This document shows positions 8,135 to 16,686 of a stretch of 62,790 nt of DNA, one piece after another. The DNA lies in contig JAOAIU010000013.1 in the NCBI GenBank assembly GCA_026414545.1, positions 1 to 62,790 on the forward strand, in the 5' to 3' direction. Position 1 is the stretch's first letter, and the number at the start of each line of letters is the position of its first letter. Origin of the DNA: Candidatus Saccharicenans sp. GTDB taxonomy: Bacteria; Acidobacteriota; Aminicenantia; Aminicenantales; Saccharicenantaceae. A program made the position numbers and the translations under genes. The notes below the pieces were generated by a model that saw only the letters and a program-made list of their open reading frames with translations, did no database searches and was not told the origin of the DNA.

Positions 8135-8677
8135 ATGATTGAAATTCGCTTCCATGGACGAGGCGGTCAGGGAACGGTGGTAGCTTCCAAAATACTGGCT
8201 GACGCCCTGGCCAAAGAGGGCAACTATGTCCAGGCTTATCCGGAGTTCGGGGTAGAGCGGAGGGGTGCTCCGGTCTTCGCCTTCATCCGGATTGACAACA
8301 AACCCATCTACGACAAGAGTAAGATTTACAACCCGGACCATGTGGTGGTGGTCGACCCGACTCTGGTAGAAGCCATCGACGTTACTGAAGGACTCAAAGA
8401 TGGAGGTTTCATCATCATCAACAGCAACAACCCCCCGGAGCACTTCAAGTTTCCCTCAAAGTTCAGGGTCTTTACCATCGATGCCACCGAAATAGCAGTC
8501 AAGCACAAGCTGGGTACCCTGGCCGCACCCATCGTCAACACGGCCATTACCGGTGCAGTCATTAAGATTCTCAACCTGACCAGGCTGGAATCGCTGGTGG
8601 CCGCCATCAGGGAAGGCATAACGATCAAGCCAGAAGACAACGTCAAAGCGGCCGTTGAAGCCTACGAACGGGCTTGA
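8135..8677 (+). CDS. porG: 2-Oxoacid:ferredoxin oxidoreductase, gamma subunit (POR-type)
   Basis: Gamma subunit of the complex that oxidatively decarboxylates pyruvate (or a similar 2-oxoacid) to the acyl-CoA while reducing ferredoxin. It shows the family's N-terminal signature IRFHGRGGQGTVVASKILADAL and the QAYPEFGVERRGAPV segment. The chosen ATG at 8135 has AAAGGAG before it and gives 180 residues; an in-frame start at 8117 is less likely. It is first in a compact gamma-delta-alpha-beta operon, the order of four-subunit pyruvate oxidoreductases such as that of Thermotoga. Confidence 0.93.
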   Translation: MIEIRFHGRGGQGTVVASKILADALAKEGNYVQAYPEFGVERRGAPVFAFIRIDNKPIYDKSKIYNPDHVVVVDPTLVEAIDVTEGLKDGGFIIINSNNPPEHFKFPSKFRVFTIDATEIAVKHKLGTLAAPIVNTAITGAVIKILNLTRLESLVAAIREGITIKPEDNVKAAVEAYERA

Positions 8678-8688
8678 AGGAGGAGCTT

Positions 8689-8988
8689 ATGAGCAAAAAG
8701 AAAGAGGCCAAGAAAATCGTTTTCGAGTCCGAAAAAGAAATGCCGGCCGTGCCCATGTCGCTGGGCTCGATGCTCTACAACAAGACTGGCGCCTGGCGCA
8801 ACATCAAGCCGGTTATAGACCTTGACAGATGCATTAAGTGCGGCATTTGCTGGAAATTCTGCCCCGATGCTTCCATCGACATCGTCGACGAATGGCCCCA
8901 GATAAACTACGTCTACTGCAAGGGCTGCGGGCTGTGCGCCGAAGAATGCCCCCAGAAATGCATCGCCATGGTCGAGGAGGAAAAATGA
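8689..8988 (+). CDS. porD: 2-Oxoacid:ferredoxin oxidoreductase, delta subunit (2[4Fe-4S])
   Basis: A ferredoxin-like subunit of 99 residues carrying electrons from the TPP site. Two cluster motifs are visible: CIKCGICWKFCP and CKGCGLCAEECP, each with the C-x2-C-x2-C-x3-C-P pattern. The start at 8689 is supported by AAGGAGG five bases upstream; an in-frame TTG at 8674 lies inside that site and is rejected. Its stop overlaps the porA start as ATGA. Confidence 0.95.
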   Translation: MSKKKEAKKIVFESEKEMPAVPMSLGSMLYNKTGAWRNIKPVIDLDRCIKCGICWKFCPDASIDIVDEWPQINYVYCKGCGLCAEECPQKCIAMVEEEK

Positions 8989-10139
8989 AGAAAGTAATAA
9001 TGGGAAACCATGCCCTGTCTTACGGGGCAATGCTATCAAGGGCTCAGGTCATTGCCGCCTACCCCATCACCCCTCAGACCCAGGTGGTGGAGCTGCTATC
9101 GGAAATGTGCGCTGACGGCACGCTCAACGCCAAGTTCATAAAAGTTGAATCCGAGCATTCGGCCATGGCCGCCTGCCTGGGAGCTTCTCTGGCCGGGGCC
9201 CGGACTTTTACCGCCACCTCGGCCCAAGGATTGGCCCTAATGCACGAGATGTTGCACTGGGCCTCGGGCGGAAGGATGCCGGTAGTCATGGGTAACATCA
9301 ACCGGGCCATGGCCCCGGGCTGGAGCATCTGGGCCGACCAGAACGACAGCCTGTCGGAAAGGGATACAGGCTGGATACAGTTTTATTGCGCCTCCAACCA
9401 GGAAGTCCTGGACACGGTTATCCAGGCCTTCAAGGTTTCGGAAAAGCTGATGATTCCCAGCATGATTGTCCTTGATGCTTTTGCCCTTTCCCATACTTAT
9501 GAGGTTGTAGAAATTCCGGACCAGGCCAAGGTGGACCAGTTCCTGCCGCCCTTCAATCCACCCTGGCGATTGACGCCGGACGACCCCCATGCCTTTGGCG
9601 GGCTGACTTCACCGGACCACTACATGGAGCTCCGCTATAAGTTGCAAAAAGATATGGAAAAGGTTCCAGCTCTGGTGGAAGAGACCGGAAAGGAATACGA
9701 ACAACTTTTCGGCCGTTACCTGGGACAGGTGGAAGAATACCTCTGCGCCGATGCTGACCTGGTCTTTGTCACCTCGGGTACAGCCGGATACACAGCCCGG
9801 GTAGCTGTGGATGAACTGAGGGAAAAGGGTATCAAGGCCGGAAATCTCAGGATCAAACTCTTCCGGCCCTTCCCGTTTGAAAGAGTCAGAGCCGTTTTGT
9901 CCCGGGTGCCTAAGGTGGCAGTTCTGGACCGCAACATATCTTACGGCCACCACGGAATCTTTTATCAGGAAGTGAAATCAGCCATGTATGGTCAGCCGGT
10001 CTCCCCGCTCATCTTCGGCTTCATAGCCGGGCTCGGTGGTCGCGACATAACCAGGGATTCCTTCAAAGAAATTGCCGAATACACCCTGAGCAAAAATAAG
10101 GCCGAGGAAGAAATCGTCTGGATAGGAGTGAAAAAATGA
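8985..10139 (+). CDS. porA: 2-Oxoacid:ferredoxin oxidoreductase, alpha subunit
   Basis: Alpha subunit of 384 residues with the pyrimidine-binding and C-terminal domains. Typical segments are AAYPITPQTQVVELLSEM near the start, KVESEHSAMAACLGASLAGARTFTATS, and the late LRIKLFRPFPFERV. The start is the ATG at 8985, overlapping the porD stop (ATGA), with GAGGAGG upstream. The open frame continues further 5' to 8838 but only as an out-of-frame shadow of porD. It ends in another ATGA overlap with porB, so subunit stoichiometry is probably held by coupled translation. Substrate preference (pyruvate or another 2-oxoacid) is inferred from operon order. Confidence 0.95.
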   Translation: MKKVIMGNHALSYGAMLSRAQVIAAYPITPQTQVVELLSEMCADGTLNAKFIKVESEHSAMAACLGASLAGARTFTATSAQGLALMHEMLHWASGGRMPVVMGNINRAMAPGWSIWADQNDSLSERDTGWIQFYCASNQEVLDTVIQAFKVSEKLMIPSMIVLDAFALSHTYEVVEIPDQAKVDQFLPPFNPPWRLTPDDPHAFGGLTSPDHYMELRYKLQKDMEKVPALVEETGKEYEQLFGRYLGQVEEYLCADADLVFVTSGTAGYTARVAVDELREKGIKAGNLRIKLFRPFPFERVRAVLSRVPKVAVLDRNISYGHHGIFYQEVKSAMYGQPVSPLIFGFIAGLGGRDITRDSFKEIAEYTLSKNKAEEEIVWIGVKK

Positions 10140-11032
10140 GCAAAGAAAGAAAGATGACCTTAACCATACCGCGGGAAGAATTGATGAGCCCGGGCCACCT
10201 GGCCTGTCAGGGCTGCGGCGCCTCCCTGGCCATGCGCCTGGCCCTTAAAGGCCTAGGGCAGAGAACGATTGTTTGTATCCCGGCCTGTTGCTGGGCAGTT
10301 ATCGATGGCCCTTTCCCCCACTCCTCGCTGGACATACCGATCTATCACTGCGCCTTTGAAACTGCGGCCTCTTCAGCTTCTGGAGTCAGGGCCGGGCTGG
10401 ACATGGTAGGCGATACCGAGACGACCGTCCTGGCCTGGGCCGGCGATGGCGGTACATTTGATATCGGGCTCCAGGCCCTGTCCGGTGCTGCCGAACGCAA
10501 TGATGACATAATCTATACCTGTTATGATAACGAAGCTTACATGAACACCGGCATTCAGCGAAGTTCAGCCACTCCGGTCGGAGCCTGGACCACGACCACG
10601 CCAGTCAAACACTATAAGAAAGAGCGTAAAAAGGACATCATCGGCATAATGGCTGCCCATGGGATTCCGTACATTGCCACCGCCAGCGTGGCCTATCCGG
10701 AAGACATGGTCAAGAAATTTAAGAGGGCCCGGGAGATTAAGGGAACACGATTCATCCACGTCTTCGCACCCTGCCCGGCCGGCTGGAAGAGCCGCCCCGA
10801 GGACACAATAAAACTGGCCAGACTGGCGGTTCAGACTGGCTACTTTCCACTTTATGAGATAGAAGACGGGGAAAAATGGACCCTGAATCTGAAGGTCAAG
10901 GAGAGAAAACCAATAGCCGAATATCTCAAGCTCCAGGGGCGCTTCCGGCACCTCAAAGAAGATGAAATTGCCATGATTCAACAGGAAGTCGATGCCCGTT
11001 GGGCAAAAATCTTAAAGAATTGCGGTCTGTGA
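10136..11032 (+). CDS. porB: 2-Oxoacid:ferredoxin oxidoreductase, beta subunit (TPP-binding)
   Basis: Catalytic TPP-binding subunit, 298 residues. The thiamine diphosphate/Mg motif starts at GDGGTFDIG and ends at YDNEAYMNTG. The N-terminal HLACQGCGASLAMR and CIPACCW cysteines are those that ligate the proximal cluster in pyruvate oxidoreductases. The KHYKKERKKDI and FIHVFAPCPAGW segments also match the family. It is the last of the four coupled genes. Confidence 0.95.
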   Translation: MSKERKMTLTIPREELMSPGHLACQGCGASLAMRLALKGLGQRTIVCIPACCWAVIDGPFPHSSLDIPIYHCAFETAASSASGVRAGLDMVGDTETTVLAWAGDGGTFDIGLQALSGAAERNDDIIYTCYDNEAYMNTGIQRSSATPVGAWTTTTPVKHYKKERKKDIIGIMAAHGIPYIATASVAYPEDMVKKFKRAREIKGTRFIHVFAPCPAGWKSRPEDTIKLARLAVQTGYFPLYEIEDGEKWTLNLKVKERKPIAEYLKLQGRFRHLKEDEIAMIQQEVDARWAKILKNCGL

Positions 11033-11061
11033 GCCACCCGATTATCTGAAAGGAAAATAGA

Positions 11062-11583
11062 GTGAAAAAATTTCTGATTTTTACTCTTCTAGCTGTTCTG
11101 CTGGCAGCTAGCCCGGCCTGTGTTAAGGATAAGGACAGCAATAAGCCTGTTAAACCAGCCGCCAAAGCCGAACCTGCTCCGGATTTTTCAGTCACTACCC
11201 TGGACGGCCAGCAGCTGAGCCTGGCCTCGCTGAAGGGAAAGGTGATCCTGGTCAACTTCTGGGCGACCTGGTGTCCTCCCTGCCGGGCCGAAATTCCTGA
11301 ATTTATCGAAGCCTATGCCGAGCTTAAAGACCGGGGACTGGAAATTCTGGGATTCTCTGTTGACGATATGCCGGAAGCCGAACTCAAGTCGTTCGTGACC
11401 AAGGCCAGGATGAATTACCCGGTGGCCCTGGTCGGACAGGATATCGTTTCGGCTTTCAGGCCCGGCCAGTACATTCCAACATCCATCTTTATCGACCGGA
11501 CGGGGCACCTGAGGTATAAGCACGTCGGCCAGTTATCAAAGAAAGACCTGGTCAGGATTTTTGAAGAGCTGGAAAAAGAATAA
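11062..11583 (+). CDS. TlpA/ResA-type thioredoxin, probable lipoprotein
   Basis: It has 173 residues, starting at a GTG with AAAGGAAA upstream. The N-terminus is a hydrophobic signal ending in SPAC (Cys20), which resembles a lipobox, so the protein is probably anchored on the periplasmic side. The thioredoxin fold follows, with the active site WCPPC (Cys71 and Cys74) in FWATWCPPCRAEIPEF, and a cis-Pro segment YIPTSIFID. Such proteins reduce disulfides or support cytochrome and envelope maturation. It lies 29 bases after porB and may be read from the same transcript, though the functions are not obviously linked. Confidence 0.88.
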   Translation: MKKFLIFTLLAVLLAASPACVKDKDSNKPVKPAAKAEPAPDFSVTTLDGQQLSLASLKGKVILVNFWATWCPPCRAEIPEFIEAYAELKDRGLEILGFSVDDMPEAELKSFVTKARMNYPVALVGQDIVSAFRPGQYIPTSIFIDRTGHLRYKHVGQLSKKDLVRIFEELEKE

Positions 11584-11651
11584 AAAGACCGCCCCCACTC
11601 AAGAACGGCACCAGTTTTCCAGGGAAAGACCATCATCCCCGGAATCTGAAG

Positions 11652-12644
11652 TTACCAGCGGTATACAGCTGCGGCCCAGGTAAACCCGGCCCCGAAAGCT
11701 ACCATAGCAATGATTTTCCCCGGCTGAAGCCTCCCCTCTTCCTGTAGCTCATACAGGGCTACCGGAATGGTGGCCACTGACATATTGCCATAGCGGTCGA
11801 CGTTGACCACAACCTTGCTCGGGTCGAGGTCCAACCTTTCCCCGATGGCATCTATTATCCGCAGGTTGGCCTGGTGAGGTATCAGAAAATCAACCTGCTG
11901 TTTTTCCAGCCCGGCCGACTTCAGAGCTTCAACTATTGACTCCCCCATGCGCTTGACCGCATGTTTGAAAACGTCATTTCCCTTCATGCGTATATAGTGC
12001 AATTTTTCCCTTACTGTCTGCTCACTGGCCGGATGAAGCGTTCCCCCTCCGGGAAGTATCAGCAGCTCACCCAGCGAGCCGTCGGCACCCCAGAAATGGG
12101 ACAAGAGGCCTGAGTCACCGTCGCTTTCTTCGAGGATAAAAGCTCCGGCCCCGTCCCCGAACAGAACGCAGGTCGTCCGGTCCTCCCAGTTGGTTATTTT
12201 CGAAAGAATATCCACGCCAATCAGCAGAACCCGACGGCAGGCCCCGCTCAAAATCAATCCTTCAGCCACAATCAGGCCGTACAGGACACCGGTGCAACCC
12301 GCCTGCAAGTCAAAAGCTGGCATCTCCCTTGTTTCCAGCTTTTTCTGAATCCAGCAGGCCGTTGAAGGAAAAAGGGTGTCGGGGCTGTTGGTAGCTACCA
12401 GGATAAGGTCCACATCTTCCGGTTTCAGGCCAGCCCGGTCCAGAGCCTGCCTGGCCGCGGCCACGCCCAGGTCAGAGGTCACCTGGTCTGCGGCCGCAAT
12501 TCTCCTCTCCCTGATTCCAGTCCTGGTGGTAATCCATTCATCCGAAGTCTCGACCATTTTTTCCAGGTCCTGGTTGGTCAGAACTTTATCCGGAAGGTAT
12601 ATCCCTACACTGCTGATCTTAATCTTCCTGTCCTTCTTAACCAT
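11652..12644 (-). CDS. fabH: Beta-ketoacyl-ACP synthase III
   Basis: Condenses acetyl-CoA (or a branched acyl-CoA) with malonyl-ACP to start fatty acid synthesis. It has 330 residues. The catalytic triad is visible: Cys117 in FDLQAGCTGV, His257 in IPHQAN and Asn287 in DRYGNMSV. The RTGIRERR and NSPDTLFPSTACWIQ segments also fit. A GGGAG ribosome site precedes the ATG. The gene stands alone here, away from other fab genes, and is divergent from the outer-membrane protein gene at 12738. Confidence 0.94.
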   Translation of the reverse strand: MVKKDRKIKISSVGIYLPDKVLTNQDLEKMVETSDEWITTRTGIRERRIAAADQVTSDLGVAAARQALDRAGLKPEDVDLILVATNSPDTLFPSTACWIQKKLETREMPAFDLQAGCTGVLYGLIVAEGLILSGACRRVLLIGVDILSKITNWEDRTTCVLFGDGAGAFILEESDGDSGLLSHFWGADGSLGELLILPGGGTLHPASEQTVREKLHYIRMKGNDVFKHAVKRMGESIVEALKSAGLEKQQVDFLIPHQANLRIIDAIGERLDLDPSKVVVNVDRYGNMSVATIPVALYELQEEGRLQPGKIIAMVAFGAGFTWAAAVYRW

Positions 12645-12684
12645 GAGCGCACTCCCGCTGATTTTCTATGATACCCATTTTGTT

Positions 12685-12713
12685 TTCAAAAATAAAGCCA
12701 CGAGTGCTAAAAT
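12685..12713 (+). promoter_or_regulatory. Extended -10 promoter for the outer-membrane protein gene
   Basis: TTCAAA (12685-12690), 17 bases, TAAAAT (12708-12713) preceded by TGC, in the 93-base divergent gap between fabH and the gene at 12738. Confidence 0.55.
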
Positions 12714-12737
12714 AGGACTGTCCTTCAGGGCAACGAC

Positions 12738-13994
12738 ATGAAACGGCAACCTGTTAAAATCCTGGTTTCGTTTGTCTTTTATGCTTTCTTTATCGCCTCC
12801 GCTCTGGCCCAGACCGGCCCAGGCCAGTACACCGAAGAAGCTCCTCTGGGTAGCTGGAATATACTCGGTCCAGAGACCGCAGCCAGCCTGGGCTCTGGTC
12901 TCTGCCAGCTGGCCAGGGTGACAGGCGGAGAGGTCATCTACTCTAACCCGTCCCTGCTGTCCTGGTTACCACCCGCTACCTTAAGCTTTAGCTCCAGCTT
13001 TAACCAGACGCAACTCTTCAGCTACTGGCTGGTCAATACCGGAGTTGTCTCCACCCGCGGCAACCTGACCGTTAGAGCCTGGCATCTGGACCATCTGGGC
13101 CTGACCTGGCGGTCAGGCCGCTGGACTGTTGGGCTGGGAATGGCTCTGACCGAGAATTACGGGAGACCCGGGATAGAATACCGCTACGTTTACAACCAGG
13201 TCGTCTATAACCAGATGCAGATCTGGCAAACGGGCCATCTATCCGGTTACGCCATAAGTCTGTCCAGAAAATTAGGCGATAATCTAAGCCTGGGAGCCAG
13301 CCTGGTCTACGAGCGTGGTTACCTCGAAAGAAGCCTGGATGAATTCTGGACCCAGGATGAGATCCAGTTGCTCGACTACCGCTACCAGAAGATTAGGGGT
13401 TTCAGGTTGGTGGCCGGCTTGAGCTATCAACTTGGTAGCCGCCTGTCTCTGGGCCTGGGCCTGAGTCCCCCGTATATCAGAAAGGTTATGGGGAAGAGTA
13501 CCCTCTCCTATCGCACTCCGCTGACTGAAATTGAAACGGAAAGCCAGGTTTCCGACCGAATAAAGAGACCGCTGACAGTTGGCCTCGGGATGAAATTTGC
13601 CATTAACCAGCAGCTAGAAGCTTATTTGGATGCCAGCTACTTTGACTGGAAACGCTATCGCTTTTCTTATTTTGGGGAAGACCAGTCCAGGAATTTTCGC
13701 GCTGTGATCAGGATAGGTTGCGGCCTGGAATACCGGACCAAGTTCAGGTTCCTGGGACGGACCTGGAGCTCGCCATATTACCTGGGGCTGGCGGTTGACC
13801 CGCAGCCTGACCTCGAGGTCAGGTCTGCATATTACCTTCTGACCTTTGGTTCCGGCTTGAAAAACGACCTTCTCGGCCTGAGTTTCTCTGCTGCCTTGGG
13901 ACTGGAGAAAGGTTCAGGCCATAACCTGAAGAGGCACAGAATAGCCCTGACCCTGGAATTTCACCCGGAGCAAAAAAAGATTTTCAGTAAATAA
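12738..13994 (+). CDS. Outer-membrane beta-barrel protein (PorV/FadL/UPF0164-like)
   Basis: It has 418 residues, with a signal peptide ending near ALAQ at residue 25. The mature protein is made of alternating amphipathic strands with aromatic girdle residues, as in outer-membrane barrels. Near the N-terminus, GGEVIYSNPSLLSWLPPATLSFSS matches the pattern 'asn-pro-(ala/ser)' seen after the signal peptide in PorV/FadL-like proteins. Repeated LGASL, LGLGL and VGLGM strands follow. The ligand is unknown. It is followed 10 bases later by the carboxypeptidase gene, so the two are probably co-transcribed. Confidence 0.78.
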   Translation: MKRQPVKILVSFVFYAFFIASALAQTGPGQYTEEAPLGSWNILGPETAASLGSGLCQLARVTGGEVIYSNPSLLSWLPPATLSFSSSFNQTQLFSYWLVNTGVVSTRGNLTVRAWHLDHLGLTWRSGRWTVGLGMALTENYGRPGIEYRYVYNQVVYNQMQIWQTGHLSGYAISLSRKLGDNLSLGASLVYERGYLERSLDEFWTQDEIQLLDYRYQKIRGFRLVAGLSYQLGSRLSLGLGLSPPYIRKVMGKSTLSYRTPLTEIETESQVSDRIKRPLTVGLGMKFAINQQLEAYLDASYFDWKRYRFSYFGEDQSRNFRAVIRIGCGLEYRTKFRFLGRTWSSPYYLGLAVDPQPDLEVRSAYYLLTFGSGLKNDLLGLSFSAALGLEKGSGHNLKRHRIALTLEFHPEQKKIFSK

Positions 13995-14004
13995 CGCTAA
14001 TAAA

Positions 14005-15363
14005 ATGAAAAAAGTCAGAACCATTCAGACAATTATAATCCTTATCTTGCTGTCAGCCGTCCTGGCTGGCTTCGGGCCCGCCAGAATCACTTATCCGGAA
14101 ACCGAAAGCCTGGAAGTGATCGCCCTGGATTGGCGTCAGGACCTGAGGACGCTAAGGCTCAACTTCCCGCTCGACCCCTTGCTGGCCGACGGCCTGAAAG
14201 TCTATTTTCTGGTCGAAAGAAAATATCTCGCAGCCATCGGGGAGTCTGGTTATTCCTATACCATTGAGACCAGCCGCTTTATTCAGACGGGTGAAAAGAA
14301 CCTTCGACCTAAGGCAGACGGAGCGGGAGGACTTAATGGAGCCTATCATTCGTACCGGGAACTGGTTTCAGAGCTCAAGTCCCTGGCCGCAGCTTACCCG
14401 GGCCTGGCCAGACTCTTTATACCCGGTAAGAGCCTGGAAAATAGAAACATTTATGCTCTCAAGATAAGCGACAACCCCGGACTGAGCGAAAATGAACCGG
14501 GAATAGCTTTCCTGGGCGGCCATCATGCCCGGGAATGGATATCAGTGGAAGTACCGCTGCTCATCGGCCGGTACCTTCTGGAAAATTACAACCGCGACGC
14601 CCGGGTGAGAGAGCTGGTCAATTCGGCCGAAATCTGGATTGTCCCCCTGGTCAACCCTGACGGGCTGGAATACTCTATCCTCAATTACCGATTATGGAGG
14701 AAGAACAGGCGACTTAATCAGGATGGCTCTTACGGTGTTGACCTGAACCGTAATTATTCCTATCAATGGGGCTATGACGATATCGGTTCTAGTCCCGAGC
14801 CCTTCTCGGCCGTTTTCCGGGGAACAGGTCCCTTTTCCGAACCGGAAACTGAAGCCATCAGAAACCTTTTCCAGAGCCACCGGATATCAGCCGCCATTTC
14901 CTACCACAGTTTTTCCCAGCTCATCCTTTATCCCTGGGGTTACTTCGACCAGCCCTCCGAAGATGAACTCCTGTTCCAGAGCCTGGCCGCCGATATGGCC
15001 GGATTGATTGCCCAGGTCAACGGAAGGGTTTACCAGACCGGCCGGGCGGCGGCTTCTCTCTACCTGACTAACGGCGACTTTGCCGACTGGGCATTTGGCT
15101 TTTACCGGATACCCGCCTTTACCATAGAATTGCCCCCGGTTGACCTTCTCCAGGGAGGCTTCCTGAACTCAGAAAGCGACATAGAACCTATCTTTCTGGA
15201 GAACCTGCCCGCTGCCCTTTACCTGATCGAGCGGGCAGTAGCTTCTTATGCCGGCACGGGAACCCGCCTTGGCCCTTTGTTAAGGAAGGAACTTGAAAAA
15301 AACCGGAAAAGTATGATAAAAGACAGGCCGGGTGCTGCTTTCATGGGGAAGGAGAGCAGGTAG
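14005..15363 (+). CDS. Secreted zinc carboxypeptidase, M14 family
   Basis: It has 452 residues with a signal peptide (MKKVRTIQ plus a hydrophobic core to about residue 25). The M14 catalytic domain covers roughly residues 110-430. Zinc ligands are seen in GGHHAREWISVE (His and Glu) and in the second-His segment AAISYHSFSQ. Substrate-binding Arg/Asn lie in VDLNRNYSYQWG, and the catalytic Glu is in FTIELPP. It would remove C-terminal amino acids from extracellular peptides. It shares a one-base overlap with the coiled-coil gene downstream. Confidence 0.92.
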   Translation: MKKVRTIQTIIILILLSAVLAGFGPARITYPETESLEVIALDWRQDLRTLRLNFPLDPLLADGLKVYFLVERKYLAAIGESGYSYTIETSRFIQTGEKNLRPKADGAGGLNGAYHSYRELVSELKSLAAAYPGLARLFIPGKSLENRNIYALKISDNPGLSENEPGIAFLGGHHAREWISVEVPLLIGRYLLENYNRDARVRELVNSAEIWIVPLVNPDGLEYSILNYRLWRKNRRLNQDGSYGVDLNRNYSYQWGYDDIGSSPEPFSAVFRGTGPFSEPETEAIRNLFQSHRISAAISYHSFSQLILYPWGYFDQPSEDELLFQSLAADMAGLIAQVNGRVYQTGRAAASLYLTNGDFADWAFGFYRIPAFTIELPPVDLLQGGFLNSESDIEPIFLENLPAALYLIERAVASYAGTGTRLGPLLRKELEKNRKSMIKDRPGAAFMGKESR

Positions 15364-16040
15364 TGGATAGCGCAGTTTCGAGTCATCTCAGCCTTCTATC
15401 GACACCAGAGCTCCAGAAAGCTGGGGTCCCCTTCTGGGTCTTTTACCTGCTGCTGAGTGTCATTTTGCTCCTGGTCTTTATCAATTTTCTCCAGAAAAAG
15501 GACCTGCGCCAGAGAATTAGTTATGTCCTGGCCAGCCCCCGCCGCCGATTTTCCAGGCTGAGGATCGAGGTCCTTTTAAAAAGAGAGGAGAGCAAGAAAT
15601 CCGAGTTGCTGAAACGACTGGGAGAAATGACTTCCATCCAATGGCCCGACCTGCCAGAAATAGAAGAAATTTCCAGGGAAATTAAGACCCTGGAAGAAAA
15701 GAATACCAGCCTTCAGGCTGAATGGCACCGGATATATAAGCAGCTGGAAAATTTGAAGCAGGAGAAAAACCGGCTACTTTCCTCTCCTGGTCCTGACGAC
15801 AATCTCAAGGCCAGACTGACCGAGCTGGAAAATAGAATCGCCGAACAGGAAGAGGAGCTGAAACAGGTCCAGGCCAGCATCGTGACCACCGACGAGCAAC
15901 TGGAACCGTACCACCAGACCATAGGCCATATAATGTACAGACTGAGGCCGGACCGGGAAGACCTGGCCTTTCTATATTTTCAGATAGATTCTCTGGAAAA
16001 CAAGATCCGCCAGTTGAAGGACAAACTGGAAAAACTTTAA
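15363..16040 (+). CDS. Membrane-anchored coiled-coil protein
   Basis: It has 225 residues from a GTG start that overlaps the previous stop by one base. One transmembrane helix (about residues 23-43, VFYLLLSVILLLVFINFL) is followed by a long coiled coil (residues 68-175) dense in Glu, Lys and Leu heptads, and a second coiled segment at the C-terminus. No enzyme motif. It may tether or space an envelope component; function unknown. Confidence 0.7.
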   Translation: MDSAVSSHLSLLSTPELQKAGVPFWVFYLLLSVILLLVFINFLQKKDLRQRISYVLASPRRRFSRLRIEVLLKREESKKSELLKRLGEMTSIQWPDLPEIEEISREIKTLEEKNTSLQAEWHRIYKQLENLKQEKNRLLSSPGPDDNLKARLTELENRIAEQEEELKQVQASIVTTDEQLEPYHQTIGHIMYRLRPDREDLAFLYFQIDSLENKIRQLKDKLEKL

Positions 16041-16102
16041 TCGCGGCTCGGGCCGGGCCGCAGCGCTTCTCTTGAAGACAGAAGCTCCCAGCTCAGCCAA
16101 CC

Positions 16103-16131
16103 TTTACCGAGCCCTGCATCAGGGCTAAAAT
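16103..16131 (+). promoter_or_regulatory. Promoter of queH-hypF with a palindrome filling the spacer
   Basis: TTTACC (16103-16108), 17 bases, TAAAAT (16126-16131). The -10 ends six bases before the ATG, so the predicted mRNA is leaderless. A 7-bp inverted repeat with a 3-base loop, AGCCCTG-cat-CAGGGCT (16110-16126), occupies the spacer and looks like an operator. Confidence 0.6.
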
Positions 16132-16137
16132 AGAGGC

Positions 16138-16686
16138 ATGAATAAAAGCCCGATTCTGGCTCACCTGTGCTGCGCCCCTGACGCCCTTTATGTCGTCGGC
16201 CTGCTCCAGGCTGAATACGAAGTAATCGGACTGTTCTATAACCCCAACATTCACCCGGAAGAAGAATACCAGCTGCGACTGGCCGAGGCCAGGAAGGTGT
16301 CCCGGTACCTGCAATTCAGGTTGATCGAGGATATCTATGACCCCGAAACCTGGTTCCGATTGACCGAGAAGTTCAAATTGGAGCCTGAGAAAGGTCGCCG
16401 CTGCAATATCTGTTTTGCCTGGCGACTGGAAAGAACCGCCAGGAAAGCCCTGGAAGTCGGGATTCCCCTCTTCACCACGATTATGAGCGTCAGCCCCTGG
16501 AAGAACGCCGCCTTGCTGAACAGGATTGGAAGAATGACGGCCAGAAAATATGGACTGAAATTTCTGGAAGCTGATTTCAAGAAGAGGGATGGCTTTAACC
16601 GCAGTGTCCGGCTCAGCCGGGAGTTTGGTCTTTACCGGCAGAATTATTGCGGATGCCTTTATAGCCGGAGGCCAGTTTCATCATGA
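16138..16686 (+). CDS. queH: Epoxyqueuosine reductase QueH
   Basis: Last step of queuosine biosynthesis: reduces epoxyqueuosine in tRNA (the QueH/DUF208 type, not the cobalamin enzyme QueG). It has 182 residues. The cysteine pattern of the family is intact: HLCCAPD near residue 10, RCNICFAWRLE in the middle and NYCGCLYSRR at the end. The motifs FYNPNIHPEEEY and TTIMSVSPWKN also fit. Its stop overlaps the hypF start as ATGA. No other queuosine genes are nearby. Confidence 0.93.
   Translation: MNKSPILAHLCCAPDALYVVGLLQAEYEVIGLFYNPNIHPEEEYQLRLAEARKVSRYLQFRLIEDIYDPETWFRLTEKFKLEPEKGRRCNICFAWRLERTARKALEVGIPLFTTIMSVSPWKNAALLNRIGRMTARKYGLKFLEADFKKRDGFNRSVRLSREFGLYRQNYCGCLYSRRPVSS

Noticed and set aside
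8838-8984. N-terminal extension of porA
   Set aside because: It overlaps porD in another frame and is Arg/His-rich; the ATG at 8985 in ATGA overlap is the natural start.
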